A stretch of DNA of 8,904 bases from Actinomycetales bacterium (GTDB lineage Bacteria; Actinomycetota; Actinomycetes; Actinomycetales; Dermatophilaceae): positions 1-8,904 of the forward strand of contig JADJVI010000054.1 of the NCBI GenBank assembly GCA_016710645.1, in the 5' to 3' direction. The translations under genes and the position numbers were made by a program. The notes under the pieces are model-generated. The model was given only the letters and a program-made list of their open reading frames with translations, made no database searches and was not told where the DNA came from. Shown in pieces: positions 1 through 7,109 of the stretch. Within the stretch, counting starts at the first letter, position 1. Each line of letters opens with the position of its first letter.

Positions 1-1107
1 GTGAGAAGGTTGTGCCAGCCGCCCCGGGCGCTGCGGTCATCCACCGGCGAACGCAGCCCGGCCAGCCACGGGGGTGAACAGCACGCCATTCGAGCCGACC
101 AGACCGGGCAGCGGCCGTCGTCAGCTTCCGTCGAAAGATCCACCGAAGACCCGTCGCGCACCCACGCGAATGCAGCCCCTGCGGCCCGTGGTTGCTGGCC
201 AGCAGGTAGGTCGGGGAGTCAGGCCAGGGACCGTCGCGATGGTGGTGGTGGATGTCGGTCTTCTTCTTCGGCACGGGCGCCGAGATCCAGGTTGTCGTCG
301 ACACGGCGAAAATGTCCCTGCCGCGGCAGCACCGCCCCGACCCCACCGTCGAGGCCAACAGGTCGATCATCCCGGCTGTCGTCACGGTGCCCTCGGGCAA
401 GCCGAGTACGGCATACCTCAGGGAGCACGGACCGATGACGGAACCGCTTGCGCACCAGCGGGAGGCAACCGCCGGAGCTCGATGCTCGGTCCAGGCGACA
501 AGCCGCCCGTCGTAGTCCAGCCGGGAGGGATCACGAGTGTCGGTGAGCCAGGCCAGGGTCATCGAGTTGGCCGCTCGCTGTCGCCCGGCCGGTGAAGCGC
601 ATCGTGAGGTAGTCGACCGGTTCGAGGAACCACCGCGCCCGGGCGCGACTTCCGGCTCGTCCCGCTGGATCGCGAGCATGTGGCCGATCGGGTCACCACC
701 TTGTGGCGACGGGGCACCGGCCGTGCGCTGCAGCCACACCAGCGCCCGCGGGTGGTAGCCGAACAGCGGACCGGCGGCGAACTTCTGGGTATGCCGCGCG
801 CCTCGGGTGTCGAGGAACAGCCGCGCCTCACCGACGGGGGTGCCGTCTGCGTCGACCGGGACGGTGCTGCCCCACTGCCCGGTGACTGCCACGGCCTCGA
901 CGGAGCCCGGGTCGACCCCGCCCACCCGCAGGCCTTCGCTGGCCAGCTCGGTGGCGGCCTCCCACCAGCCGGCGGCGTCCTGACCGCCACGCCGCCCTCG
1001 CGCCGGACCGTCGGCACGACCCGGTGCGCCGACCAGCGCAACTGCCCGGCGAAGCTCACCAGGCCGACGTGTCCGCCGGTGCCGAGGTCGACGGTGAGGG
1101 TGTGCCG
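1..1107 (-). pseudogene. FGGY-family carbohydrate kinase (xylulokinase-like), multiply frameshifted, C-terminus beyond the left edge
   Basis: FGGY kinases phosphorylate a sugar or polyol with ATP in the cytoplasm. No single frame is long, but read on the minus strand with frame changes the family appears in order. The N-terminal phosphate-binding strand D-L-G-T-G-G is at 1089-1072, then AVAVTGQWGSTVPVDADGTP and LFLDTRGARHTQ (about 900-790), GDPIGHMLAIQRDEPEV (about 700-645), WFLEPVDYLTMRFTGR (about 635-590), the catalytic-Asp segment AGMIDLLASTVGSG (about 376-335), STTTWISAPVPKKKTD (about 300-255), YLLASNHG (about 210-187), and GVLFTPW.LAGLRSPVDDR at 90-20. At least eight frame changes are needed (near 980, 640, 560, 485, 340, 240, 185 and 65). 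An in-frame TAA at 1108-1110 with no start codon before the DLGTGG motif suggests the start is also damaged. It lies about 35 bases after the PLP lyase stop on the same strand, so co-transcription is likely. The substrate cannot be assigned; glycerol would suit the neighbourhood, but the motifs look more xylulokinase-like. Family is fairly sure; functionality is not. Confidence 0.75.
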
Positions 1108-1142
1108 TTAGGCCAGGGCGGTCGGCCGAGCGGCCCGCGAGG

Positions 1143-2540
1143 TCACGCCGGGGTGGGGACGCTCTGCTGGGCGTCCATCATCTGGCTCATCACCGCGGTG
1201 ATGAACATCGTCGCCGCAGGTGTCAGGCCACCGGGGACGCCGCCGTAGAGCGCGGCGCTCTGAGCGGGGGTGCCTGCCTTGGCGCGGGCGTAGTCGAGGG
1301 CGTCGCTCAGATCGGCCGCGAAGCGCTCGACGATCCCTTCCTGCAGCTGCGGTCCGGTCACTGCCAAGTGCAGCCCGTTGGGGTACTGCAGCCCGTTGAA
1401 CCGCCAACCTCGTTGCCGCAGAGCGTCATTGACGTGATAGATGTCCAGCGCGTCAGAGGTGAACGCCACCAAGAAGGTCGGTTCACCCATGAGCCGTAGC
1501 TCGGGGTGGGCCCGAATGACGTCGGCCAACCCCGCGGCCGTGGCGAAGATCCCGGCCGCGCGGTCGCGATAGCCGGCCCGCCCCATCGTCACCATCGACG
1601 CCCAGGTCGAGGCCAACAGCCCCACCGATCGCGAGCCGGCCATCCCGGGGAGAAGTACTTGCCGCCCGACCAGTCCGGGACGAAGAAGTAGGCCTGGTTG
1701 CGAGTGCCTTGTCCCGGAAGAGCAGCGTCGAGGTGCCTTTGAGGCCATAGCCGTACTTGTGCGTGTCGGCGGAGATGCTCGTGACCCCTGGGACGCGGAA
1801 GTCGAAGGGGGGCACGGCATACCCGAGCTCTTCCCCGAACGGCAGGACGAAGCCGCCCAGGCACCCGTCGACGTGCAAGCCGACCCCACGATCGAGGGCG
1901 AGCGCACCGAGCTCGGTGATCGGGTCGATGGTGCCGTAGGGGTAGTTGCCGGCCGAGCCGATGATGACCGCGGTGTCGTCGTCGATGGCGGCGGCCATGG
2001 CTGACGGGTCGACCAGAGTGGTCACCGGGTCCACCGGCACGACCGTGAGCCCCATCCCGAACAGGTGCGCCGCCTTGGCGAAGGGCCGCGGGCCGTCTCG
2101 GGCCTGACGATGGTCGGGCGCTTCACGCCGCGGGCCAGCGCGGCCTCGCGGTAGCAGAGCATGGCGTGCAGGATGCTGTCGGTGCCGCCACTGGTGACCA
2201 GGCCGGCAGGCGTGGCGCCGGAGATCGCGTCGGCATGCATGAGGTCCAGAGCCATCGCGAGGATCTCGCCCTCGAACCGGGTGGCGCTCGGACACATGTC
2301 GCGCTGCAAGGCGTTCTGGTGCGAGAAGAGCGAGAACGCCTCGCCGAGGAAGTCGTAGTGCTCCGTGTCGCCGAGGTAGATCGTCCCGGAGCACTGCCCG
2401 CTCTGCCAAGTCTGATCCTCCTCGCCGGCTATCGCGGTGAGCTCGGCCAGCACCTCCGCCCGGTCGCGGCCCTCGTCCGGGAGCGCACGCAGCACCGGAT
2501 ACCGGCCCTGGTAGGGGTAGGCGTTGAACGGATCGCTCAT
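1143..2540 (-). pseudogene. PLP-dependent lyase/decarboxylase of the sphingosine-1-phosphate lyase type, three frameshifts as written
   Basis: This is a fold-type I PLP enzyme of the group II decarboxylase/S1P-lyase family, whose known members cleave phosphorylated long-chain bases to an aldehyde and phosphoethanolamine. Starting at M-S-D-P-F-N-A-Y-P-Y (ATG 2540-2538), visible blocks are LVTSGGTDSILHAML (phosphate-cup region), FAKAAHLFGM, IIGSAGNYPYGTIDP, LHVDGCLGGFVLPF (the Asp that pairs with the PLP ring nitrogen), FDFRVPGVTSISADTHKYGYG with the presumed Schiff-base Lys at 1758-1756, then YFFVPDWSGGKYFSPG and FTSDALDIYHVNDALRQRGW. The order matches bacterial S1P lyases, and the repaired length of about 465 residues is normal. 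Frame changes fall near 2085-2100, 1701-1705 and 1641-1651. Each is small and every catalytic block is preserved, so sequencing error is as likely as true inactivation. The gene diverges from the transporter operon across about 180 bases and precedes the FGGY kinase. Other amino-acid decarboxylases are the main alternative for substrate. Confidence 0.8.
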
Positions 2541-2548
2541 GGCCGGCA

Positions 2549-2554
2549 ACCCTA
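2549..2554 (-). promoter_or_regulatory. Candidate -10 element for the PLP lyase gene (possibly leaderless)
   Basis: On the minus strand TAGGGT (actinobacterial TANNNT) ends 8 bases before the ATG at 2540. Transcription starting 6-8 bases downstream would begin at or next to the start codon, and there is no good Shine-Dalgarno sequence. I see no convincing -35 hexamer, so this is a weak call. Confidence 0.3.
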
Positions 2555-2634
2555 TCGGGCACGTCGCCCGCACTTTCGGGTATGCCGTGCGTCCGGCTCG
2601 AATTGCGCGGGGGGACAGTCGGATCGGCGCCGTC

Positions 2635-2675
2635 CGTAACCAAAACGTGAACTCCGGCAGGCGAACTCGGCAGGC
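2635..2675 (+). promoter_or_regulatory. Candidate operator: PHO-box-like half sites plus a tandem 13-14 base repeat
   Basis: CGTAACC (2635-2641), AAAA, then CGTGAAC (2646-2652) repeat with an 11-base period. Read on the minus strand they resemble the actinobacterial PhoP box GTTCACC-N4-GTTCACC, with about 6/7 and 4/7 matches. Overlapping this is a head-to-tail imperfect repeat, GAACTCCGGCAGGC (2649-2662) and GAACTCGGCAGGC (2663-2675), which differ by one C. The element ends 8 bases before the proposed -35 of the transporter operon and lies between two divergent genes. Ugp systems belong to the phosphate-starvation regulon in well-studied bacteria, which makes a PhoP site sensible, but the match is imperfect and a different regulator could bind the tandem repeat. 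Confidence 0.35.
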
Positions 2676-2683
2676 CGCAATGC

Positions 2684-2712
2684 TTGGTTCGGAGGGCCCG
2701 GCGGCATACGGT
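2684..2712 (+). promoter_or_regulatory. Candidate promoter of the Ugp-type operon, probably leaderless
   Basis: TTGGTT (2684-2689), a 17-base spacer, then TACGGT (2707-2712) fit an actinobacterial sigma-70-type promoter with a TANNNT -10. The ATG of permease 1 begins 7 bases after the -10, so the expected transcription start is the start codon itself. The GAGG at 2713-2716 is too close to the ATG (3 bases) to be a good ribosome-binding site, which also favours a leaderless message. Confidence 0.4.
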
Positions 2713-2719
2713 GAGGATC

Positions 2720-3676
2720 ATGCAGCCCGCTGCCGAGGTCGTCACCGGGGTCCGGAGCGGACCCCCGCCGCCCGTGGGGCCGCCGCCTCGGCGCTCCGGG
2801 ACCGATCGTCGCGAGTGGTTGCTCGCAGCCGCGTTGCTGCTGCCCAACCTCGCGCTGCTCACCCTCTTCGTCTATCGGCCGCTCATCGACAACTTCCGGT
2901 TGTCGTTCACCGACTACAACATCTCCTCGCCCAACGGTGCGACACCCGTCGGTGCGGCCAACTACGTCGAGTGGCTGGGGCGGGAGGACACGCGGATCAT
3001 CCTGCGCAACACCCTGGTCTTCACCTTCGCCACGGTCATCATCTCGATGGTGCTCGGCCTGGCATTGGCGTTGCTGCTGGACCAGAAACTGCGCGGGCGC
3101 AATGTCGTGCGGTCGCTGGTGTTCGCGCCGTTCGTCGTGTCGGGTGCAGCGATCGGGGTGGCCTTCCAGTTCGTCTTCGATCCGAGCTTCGGCCTGATCC
3201 GTGACTTGCTCGCGCGGGTCGGCGCGCAGACGCCGGACTTCTTCCAGGACAGTGGCTGGGCGTTGTTCATGGTGACCACGACCTATATCTGGAAGAACCT
3301 CGGCTACACCTTCGTCATCTACCTCGCCGCGCTGCAGGGCCGGCGGATCGATCTCGACGAGGCCGCGGAGATCGACGGAGCCTCGCCGTGGACCCACTTC
3401 CGCAAGGTGCTCCTGCCTCAGCTGCGGCCCACGACGTTCTTCCTGTCGATCACCGTGCTGCTCAACTCGGTGCAGGTCTTCGACCTCATCTACGCCCAGA
3501 CCCGCGGTGGCCCGGTCGGCACCGGCACGACCACCCTGGTCTTCCAGGTCTATCAGGAGACCTTCGTCAACATGCGGGCCGGCTATGGCGCCACCGTCGC
3601 GACCATCATGTTCCTCATCCTCTTGACGATCACGTTCGTCCAGGTCCGGGTCATGGATCGGGGACTAGGGGCATGA
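2720..3676 (+). CDS. ABC transporter permease 1, UgpA-like (MalF/UgpA family)
   Basis: Inner-membrane subunit of a CUT1-type importer, 318 residues, close to the usual size. The polar N-terminus (about 30 residues, Pro-rich) is followed by the first membrane helix WLLAAALLLPNLALLTLFVY. A periplasmic loop and further helices come next, including the strongly hydrophobic IILRNTLVFTFATVIISMVLG. The EAA loop that docks onto the ATPase is intact as EAAEIDGASPWTHFRKVLLP (about residues 214-233). The ATG at 2720 is preferred over an upstream in-frame GTG at 2684 because the proposed promoter places the transcript start there and the extra 12 residues are not family-like. It is the first gene of the plus-strand operon and overlaps permease 2 through ATGA at 3673-3676, implying translational coupling. 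No frame problem is seen. Similar permeases import maltose, trehalose or other sugars; the Ugp assignment comes from the binding protein and the phosphodiesterase downstream. Confidence 0.9.
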   Translation: MQPAAEVVTGVRSGPPPPVGPPPRRSGTDRREWLLAAALLLPNLALLTLFVYRPLIDNFRLSFTDYNISSPNGATPVGAANYVEWLGREDTRIILRNTLVFTFATVIISMVLGLALALLLDQKLRGRNVVRSLVFAPFVVSGAAIGVAFQFVFDPSFGLIRDLLARVGAQTPDFFQDSGWALFMVTTTYIWKNLGYTFVIYLAALQGRRIDLDEAAEIDGASPWTHFRKVLLPQLRPTTFFLSITVLLNSVQVFDLIYAQTRGGPVGTGTTTLVFQVYQETFVNMRAGYGATVATIMFLILLTITFVQVRVMDRGLGA

Positions 3677-4535
3677 GCACCCACCTGCAGGTGAGCCAAA
3701 GCGACCGGCATCGCACGCCACTGATGTCCGTGGCCGGCTATGTCGCGATGACCATCGTGGTCCTCATCATCGCGGTCCCGCTGTTCTGGATCGTCATTAC
3801 GAGTTTCAAGGAACGCCAGGACATTTACGTCCGGCCCGCGCAGTACTGGCCGTCACCGGCGACCACCGACAACTACCGCGACACGGTCACGTCGATCCCG
3901 TTCCCGGCATACTTCCGCAACTCACTCATCATCACCGCCCTGCTGGCCGCAGCGAAGATCACCCTCGGGGTGCTCAGCGCCTATGCCCTGTCGCTGTTGC
4001 GCTTCCCCGGACGCAATCTGATCTTCCTCGTCGTCATCGCGGCGCTCATGGTGCCCAACCAGATCACCGTCATCTCCAACTACGCGCTCATCGCCCAGCT
4101 CGGGTGGCGCAACACCTTCCAGGGCATCGTCATCCCGCTCGCCGGCGTGGCGTTCGGCACCTTCCTCATGCGCAACCAGTTCCTCTCGCTGCCGCACGAG
4201 ATCATCGAAGCGGCCCGCCTCGACGGGCGCCGGCCCGATGAAGCTGCTGTGGCGGGTGGTCATGCCGATGTCCTGGCTGACCCTCGTGGCGTTCTCGCTC
4301 ATCACCGTCGTCAACAAGAGGAACGGAATACCTCTGGCCGTTCCTCATGAGCGACAACGAGAAGACCGCCCCGCTGCAGGTCGGCCTCACCCTGCTACAG
4401 AACAACGAAGGCGGCAACAACTGGGGTCCGGTCATGGCGGGCACGGTGCTCACCGTGCTGCCCATCCTCATCCTCTTCCTCTTCCTGCAACGCCAGATGA
4501 TCAAGGGCCTCACGGCCGGAGCAGTCAAGAGCTAA
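3673..4535 (+). pseudogene. ABC transporter permease 2, UgpE-like (MalG/UgpE family), two one-base insertions as written
   Basis: Second membrane subunit, partner of permease 1. It begins MSTHLQVSQS at the ATGA overlap, has a first helix GYVAMTIVVLIIAVPLFWIV, the family motif ITSFK, helices AYFRNSLIITALLAAAKITL and LIFLVVIAALMVPNQITVIS, then the EAA loop EAARLDG. The frame breaks inside this loop: one extra G near 4228-4230 converts the expected D-G-A-G-P-M-K into an out-of-frame run. The sequence continues in the next frame as MKLLWRVVMPMSWLTLVAFS. A second extra base near 4330-4332 moves it to the third frame, N-E-Y-L-W-P-F-L-M-S-D, and it ends GLTAGAVKS with TAA at 4533-4535. Around 4315-4330 VNKRN also replaces the usual VNEWN, so this patch looks poorly read. 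Repaired length is about 286 residues, normal for the family. With both neighbours intact I favour sequence error over a real knockout. Confidence 0.8.
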
Positions 4536-4594
4536 GACGTCCGCCCGCACCCGCGGTCGAGCGAGAAGAACCCATCCAACGGGAGGCACGACAC

Positions 4595-5890
4595 ATGAAC
4601 GACCTGACTCGCCGAGGATTTCTCGGACTGGCCGGTGCGGCTGGTGTAGCCGCCGGGCTGGCAGCCTGCGCCGGAAGCGGGAGTTCGCCGACCAGCAGCG
4701 GCGGAGGAGCCGGGGGCCCGATCCAGTTCTGGAGCAACCACCCGGGCACCTCCAAGGACACCGAGACCAAGATCATCGAGGCGTTCCAGAAGGCCAACCC
4801 CGGCTTTACGGTCTCGCTCATCGACGGTGGGAAGAACTACGAAGAGGTCGCGCAGAAGTTCAACGCTGCCCTCGCCGGTGGCCAGCTGCCCGATGTCATC
4901 GTCGCCTCCGACGTCACGTGGTTCAACTTCGCCCTCAACAAGCAGCTGGCCCCGCTGGACGACCTGCTGTCGGCCGCCGGCCTGAAGACCGACGACTACG
5001 TCGACGCGCTCTACAACGACTACAAGTTCAACGGCAAGCACTACGCCCTGCCGTTCGCCCGGTCCACGCCGCTCTTCTACTACAACAAGGCGATGTGGTC
5101 GGCCGCCGGCCTGCCCGACCGTGGCCCGGCTACCTGGGAGGAGTTCAAGGAGTGGGCTCCCAAGCTCGCCGCCGCCATCGGTGCCGACAAGGTGCCGCTG
5201 CAGATGGCCGACGGGTCCAACTACTTGGACTGGTATTTCCAGAACATGGCCTGGTCGATGGGTGGGCAGATGTCCAAGGAGTGGACGGCCACGGCCTCCG
5301 ACCCCAAGACGGTAGCGGCCGGCACCTTCCTGCAAGACTTGGCCAAGAACAAGTGGGTGAAGTTCTCCAAGAGCCCCGACGCAGAGTTCAGCGCCGGGAT
5401 CGCTGCGTGCGCCCTGCAGTCCACCGGCACCCTCGGTGGCATCACGAAGAACGCCAAGTTCGACTTCGGGACCGCGTTCCTGCCCGGTGACGGCGCCTGC
5501 CCGACCGGTGGCGCCGGCGTGGCGATCCCTGCGGGGCTCTCCGACGAGCGCAAGAAGAACGCCGTGAAGTTCATCGAATACCTCACCAATGTCGAGAGCA
5601 CGGTGACCTTCACCCAGGCGACCGGATACATGCCGGTGCGCAAGTCGGCCCTGGACAACGAGGCGGAGAAGGCCTTCCTGGAGAAGAACCCGCGCGCCAA
5701 GGTCGCGGTCCAGCAGTTGGCCAAGACCCGAAGCCAGGACAACGCCCGGGTGCTCGTTCCCGGTGGTGGCGCCCGGATCGGCAAGGCGCTCGACCAGATC
5801 GCCCAGGGTCAGGACGTTGCGACCGTCTTTGCAGCACTCGACAAAGAGACCCAGGCCGCGATCGACAGCCAGATCAAGCCCAAGCTGTGA
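4595..5890 (+). CDS. Solute-binding lipoprotein of the ABC importer, UgpB-like
   Basis: Extracytoplasmic binding protein of 431 residues that delivers substrate to the permeases. The N-terminus carries a twin-arginine-like motif (R6-R7-G-F-L) and a lipobox L22-A-A-C25, so it is probably a Tat- or Sec-exported lipoprotein anchored at Cys25. A Ser/Gly-rich linker precedes the mature domain, which starts PIQFWSNHPG. UgpB-like landmarks follow: PFARSTPLFYYNKAMWSAAGLP, an aromatic DWYFQNMAWSMGG stretch, QSTGTLGGI, TGYMPVRKSAL, FLEKNPRAKVAVQQL, and a late GGGARIGKALDQI with an Arg where UgpB has its ligand-facing Arg (alignment by eye). GGGAGG at 4581-4586 is a strong ribosome-binding site 8 bases before the ATG. 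The gene follows permease 2 by 59 bases and is followed by hairpin-forming repeats before the ATPase. The frame is intact. Glycerol-3-phosphate or glycerophosphodiesters are the likely ligands from context; another polyol or sugar remains possible. Confidence 0.88.
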   Translation: MNDLTRRGFLGLAGAAGVAAGLAACAGSGSSPTSSGGGAGGPIQFWSNHPGTSKDTETKIIEAFQKANPGFTVSLIDGGKNYEEVAQKFNAALAGGQLPDVIVASDVTWFNFALNKQLAPLDDLLSAAGLKTDDYVDALYNDYKFNGKHYALPFARSTPLFYYNKAMWSAAGLPDRGPATWEEFKEWAPKLAAAIGADKVPLQMADGSNYLDWYFQNMAWSMGGQMSKEWTATASDPKTVAAGTFLQDLAKNKWVKFSKSPDAEFSAGIAACALQSTGTLGGITKNAKFDFGTAFLPGDGACPTGGAGVAIPAGLSDERKKNAVKFIEYLTNVESTVTFTQATGYMPVRKSALDNEAEKAFLEKNPRAKVAVQQLAKTRSQDNARVLVPGGGARIGKALDQIAQGQDVATVFAALDKETQAAIDSQIKPKL

Positions 5891-5904
5891 GTCCGCCGCG
5901 CTAA

Positions 5905-5989
5905 ACGGCATACCTGCCGGTATGCCGTGCCACCCGGCTGCTGCCCCCGTCGCCACCGCGGCGGGCTGGGAGTGCTGGCACGGCATACC
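5905..5989 (+). repeat. Nested inverted repeats in the binding-protein/ATPase spacer
   Basis: Two mutually exclusive hairpins share one arm. The first is a perfect 10-base inverted repeat, ACGGCATACC (5905-5914) and GGTATGCCGT (5919-5928), with a TGCC loop. The second pairs GGTATGCCGTGCC (5919-5931) with its exact complement GGCACGGCATACC (5977-5989) over 13 bases, enclosing 45 bases. There is no T-run after either, so neither is a standard intrinsic terminator. Position just after the binding-protein stop suggests 3'-end protection or attenuation that would make more binding protein than ATPase, as at malE-malF. The arms are copies of the nonamer scattered through the window. Confidence 0.6.
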
Positions 5990-6008
5990 GGCACCGTTCC
6001 ACCGACGC

Positions 6009-6015
6009 AAGGAGG
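6009..6015 (+). promoter_or_regulatory. Strong ribosome-binding site that fixes the GTG start of the ATPase
   Basis: AAGGAGG, a full-length Shine-Dalgarno match, sits 9 bases before GTG 6025-6027. There is no ATG nearby that gives the expected N-terminus, so the GTG start is well supported. Confidence 0.75.
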
Positions 6016-6024
6016 CCTGCCCCC

Positions 6025-7109
6025 GTGGCGACCGTGTACTTCGATGAGGCGACCCGCCGGTTCACTCCGAACGATCCACCGGCGGTCGACGCGGTGACCC
6101 TGGACATCGCCGACGGTGAGTTCCTCGTCCTCGTCGGCCCGTCGGGCTGCGGCAAGTCGACGACCCTGCGGATGCTCGCCGGGTTGGAGCCGATCGACGG
6201 TGGCCGGATCCTCATCGACGGACACGACCAGAAGGGCGTCCGCCCGCGTGATCGTGATGTGGCGATGGTCTTCCAGAGCTACGCGCTCTATCCCAATATG
6301 ACCGCTGCCGAGAACATGGCCTTCGCGTTGCGCAACTTCGGGGTGAGCAAGGCCGATGCCGATGCGCGGGTGGCCGAGGCCGCCAAGATCCTCGAACTCG
6401 AGCCGCTGCTGGACCGCAAGCCCGGCGCGATGTCCGGTGGGCAGCGCCAGCGGGTGGCGATGGGGCGGGCCATCGTGCGCAACCCCAAGGTCTTCTGCAT
6501 GGACGAACCGCTGTCCAACCTCGATGCCAAACTGCGCGTGTCCACCCGCTCGCAGATCGCGGGTCTGCAGCGGCGCCTGGGCATCACGACCTGCTATGTC
6601 ACCCACGACCAGGTGGAGGCGTGACGATGGGCCACCGGGTCGCCGTGCTCAAAGACGGCAAACTGCAGCAGGTCGACACGCCCGAGGCCCTCTATGACCG
6701 CCCGGTCAACGCCTTCGTCGCTTCCTTCATCGGATCGCCGGCGATCTACCTCGCCGAGGCGGCCGTCCGCGACGGCCACGCAACCGTGCACGGTCTGGAC
6801 CTGCCGATCCCGCGGGAGACCGCTTCCCGAGCGGGGGAGAAGGTGACCATCGGGCTGCGTCCGGAAGCCTGGGAGCTGGTGCCGGATCAGACCGCCCAGA
6901 GCGTCGCGATCCACGTCGACCTCGTCGAGATCCTCGGGTCGGAGTCGTTCGTTTATGGCCACCCCGTCGCCGGCGACGAGAAGGACCGCATCACCGTCAA
7001 GCTCGACGAGCGGACCAAGATCGCCCTCGGTGACGTCGTCCACGCGCGCCCCGAGGTCGAGCGCACGCACTTCTTCCACGCCGAGACGGGGGAGTCGCTG
7101 CGGGCATGA
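6025..7109 (+). pseudogene. ABC transporter ATPase, UgpC/MsiK/MalK-like, one-base frameshift as written
   Basis: Cytoplasmic ATP-hydrolysing subunit. The nucleotide-binding domain is complete in the first frame: Walker A GPSGCGKST (residues 38-46), Q-loop MVFQSYALYPNMT, signature MSGGQRQRVAMGRAI, Walker B VFCMDEPLSNLDAKLR and switch His in YVTHDQVEA. The frame then meets TGA at 6622-6624. The family continuation A-M-T-M-G-H-R-V-A-V-L-K is in the next frame from 6621, so one A appears lost from GCG-ATG near 6620. The second part (to 7109) holds the end of the ATPase domain, YDRPVNAFVASFIGSPAIYL, and the OB/TOBE regulatory domain with GLRPEAWELV. Repaired length is about 361 residues, matching UgpC (356 in E. 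coli). As written the first 199 residues would be released alone and lack the regulatory domain. It overlaps the phosphodiesterase by ATGA at 7106-7109. MalK and MsiK share the same architecture, so specificity rests on context. Confidence 0.85.

Noticed and set aside
241..251. GGT triplet run as a functional microsatellite
   Set aside because: It is very short and encodes the His-rich stretch after KKTDI in the FGGY kinase, a position where homologues often have similar residues.
1..595. Plus-strand open frames at the left edge
   Set aside because: Arg/Ser/Pro-rich shadow translations. The minus strand here gives clear FGGY kinase segments once frameshifts are allowed.
1483..2862. A 459-codon minus-strand open frame taken as one protein
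   Set aside because: Only its middle part (about 2090-1705) is the PLP-lyase frame. The rest is out of frame with that gene or lies upstream of its start in the divergent promoter region.
5905..5928. The perfect hairpin as an intrinsic terminator ending the operon after the binding protein
   Set aside because: No T-run follows, and the ATPase downstream has a strong ribosome site and belongs functionally with the permeases, so full termination here is unlikely.
4532..6010. A 492-codon open frame on the minus strand, antisense to the binding-protein gene
   Set aside because: It mirrors the codon pattern of the strongly supported plus-strand gene, is Gly/Val/Leu/Arg-rich with no recognisable domain, and is a common artefact in high-GC DNA.
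5809..6606. A 265-codon minus-strand open frame antisense to the ATPase
   Set aside because: It is a shadow of the Walker-motif-bearing plus-strand gene, with low-complexity His/Arg/Gly composition.
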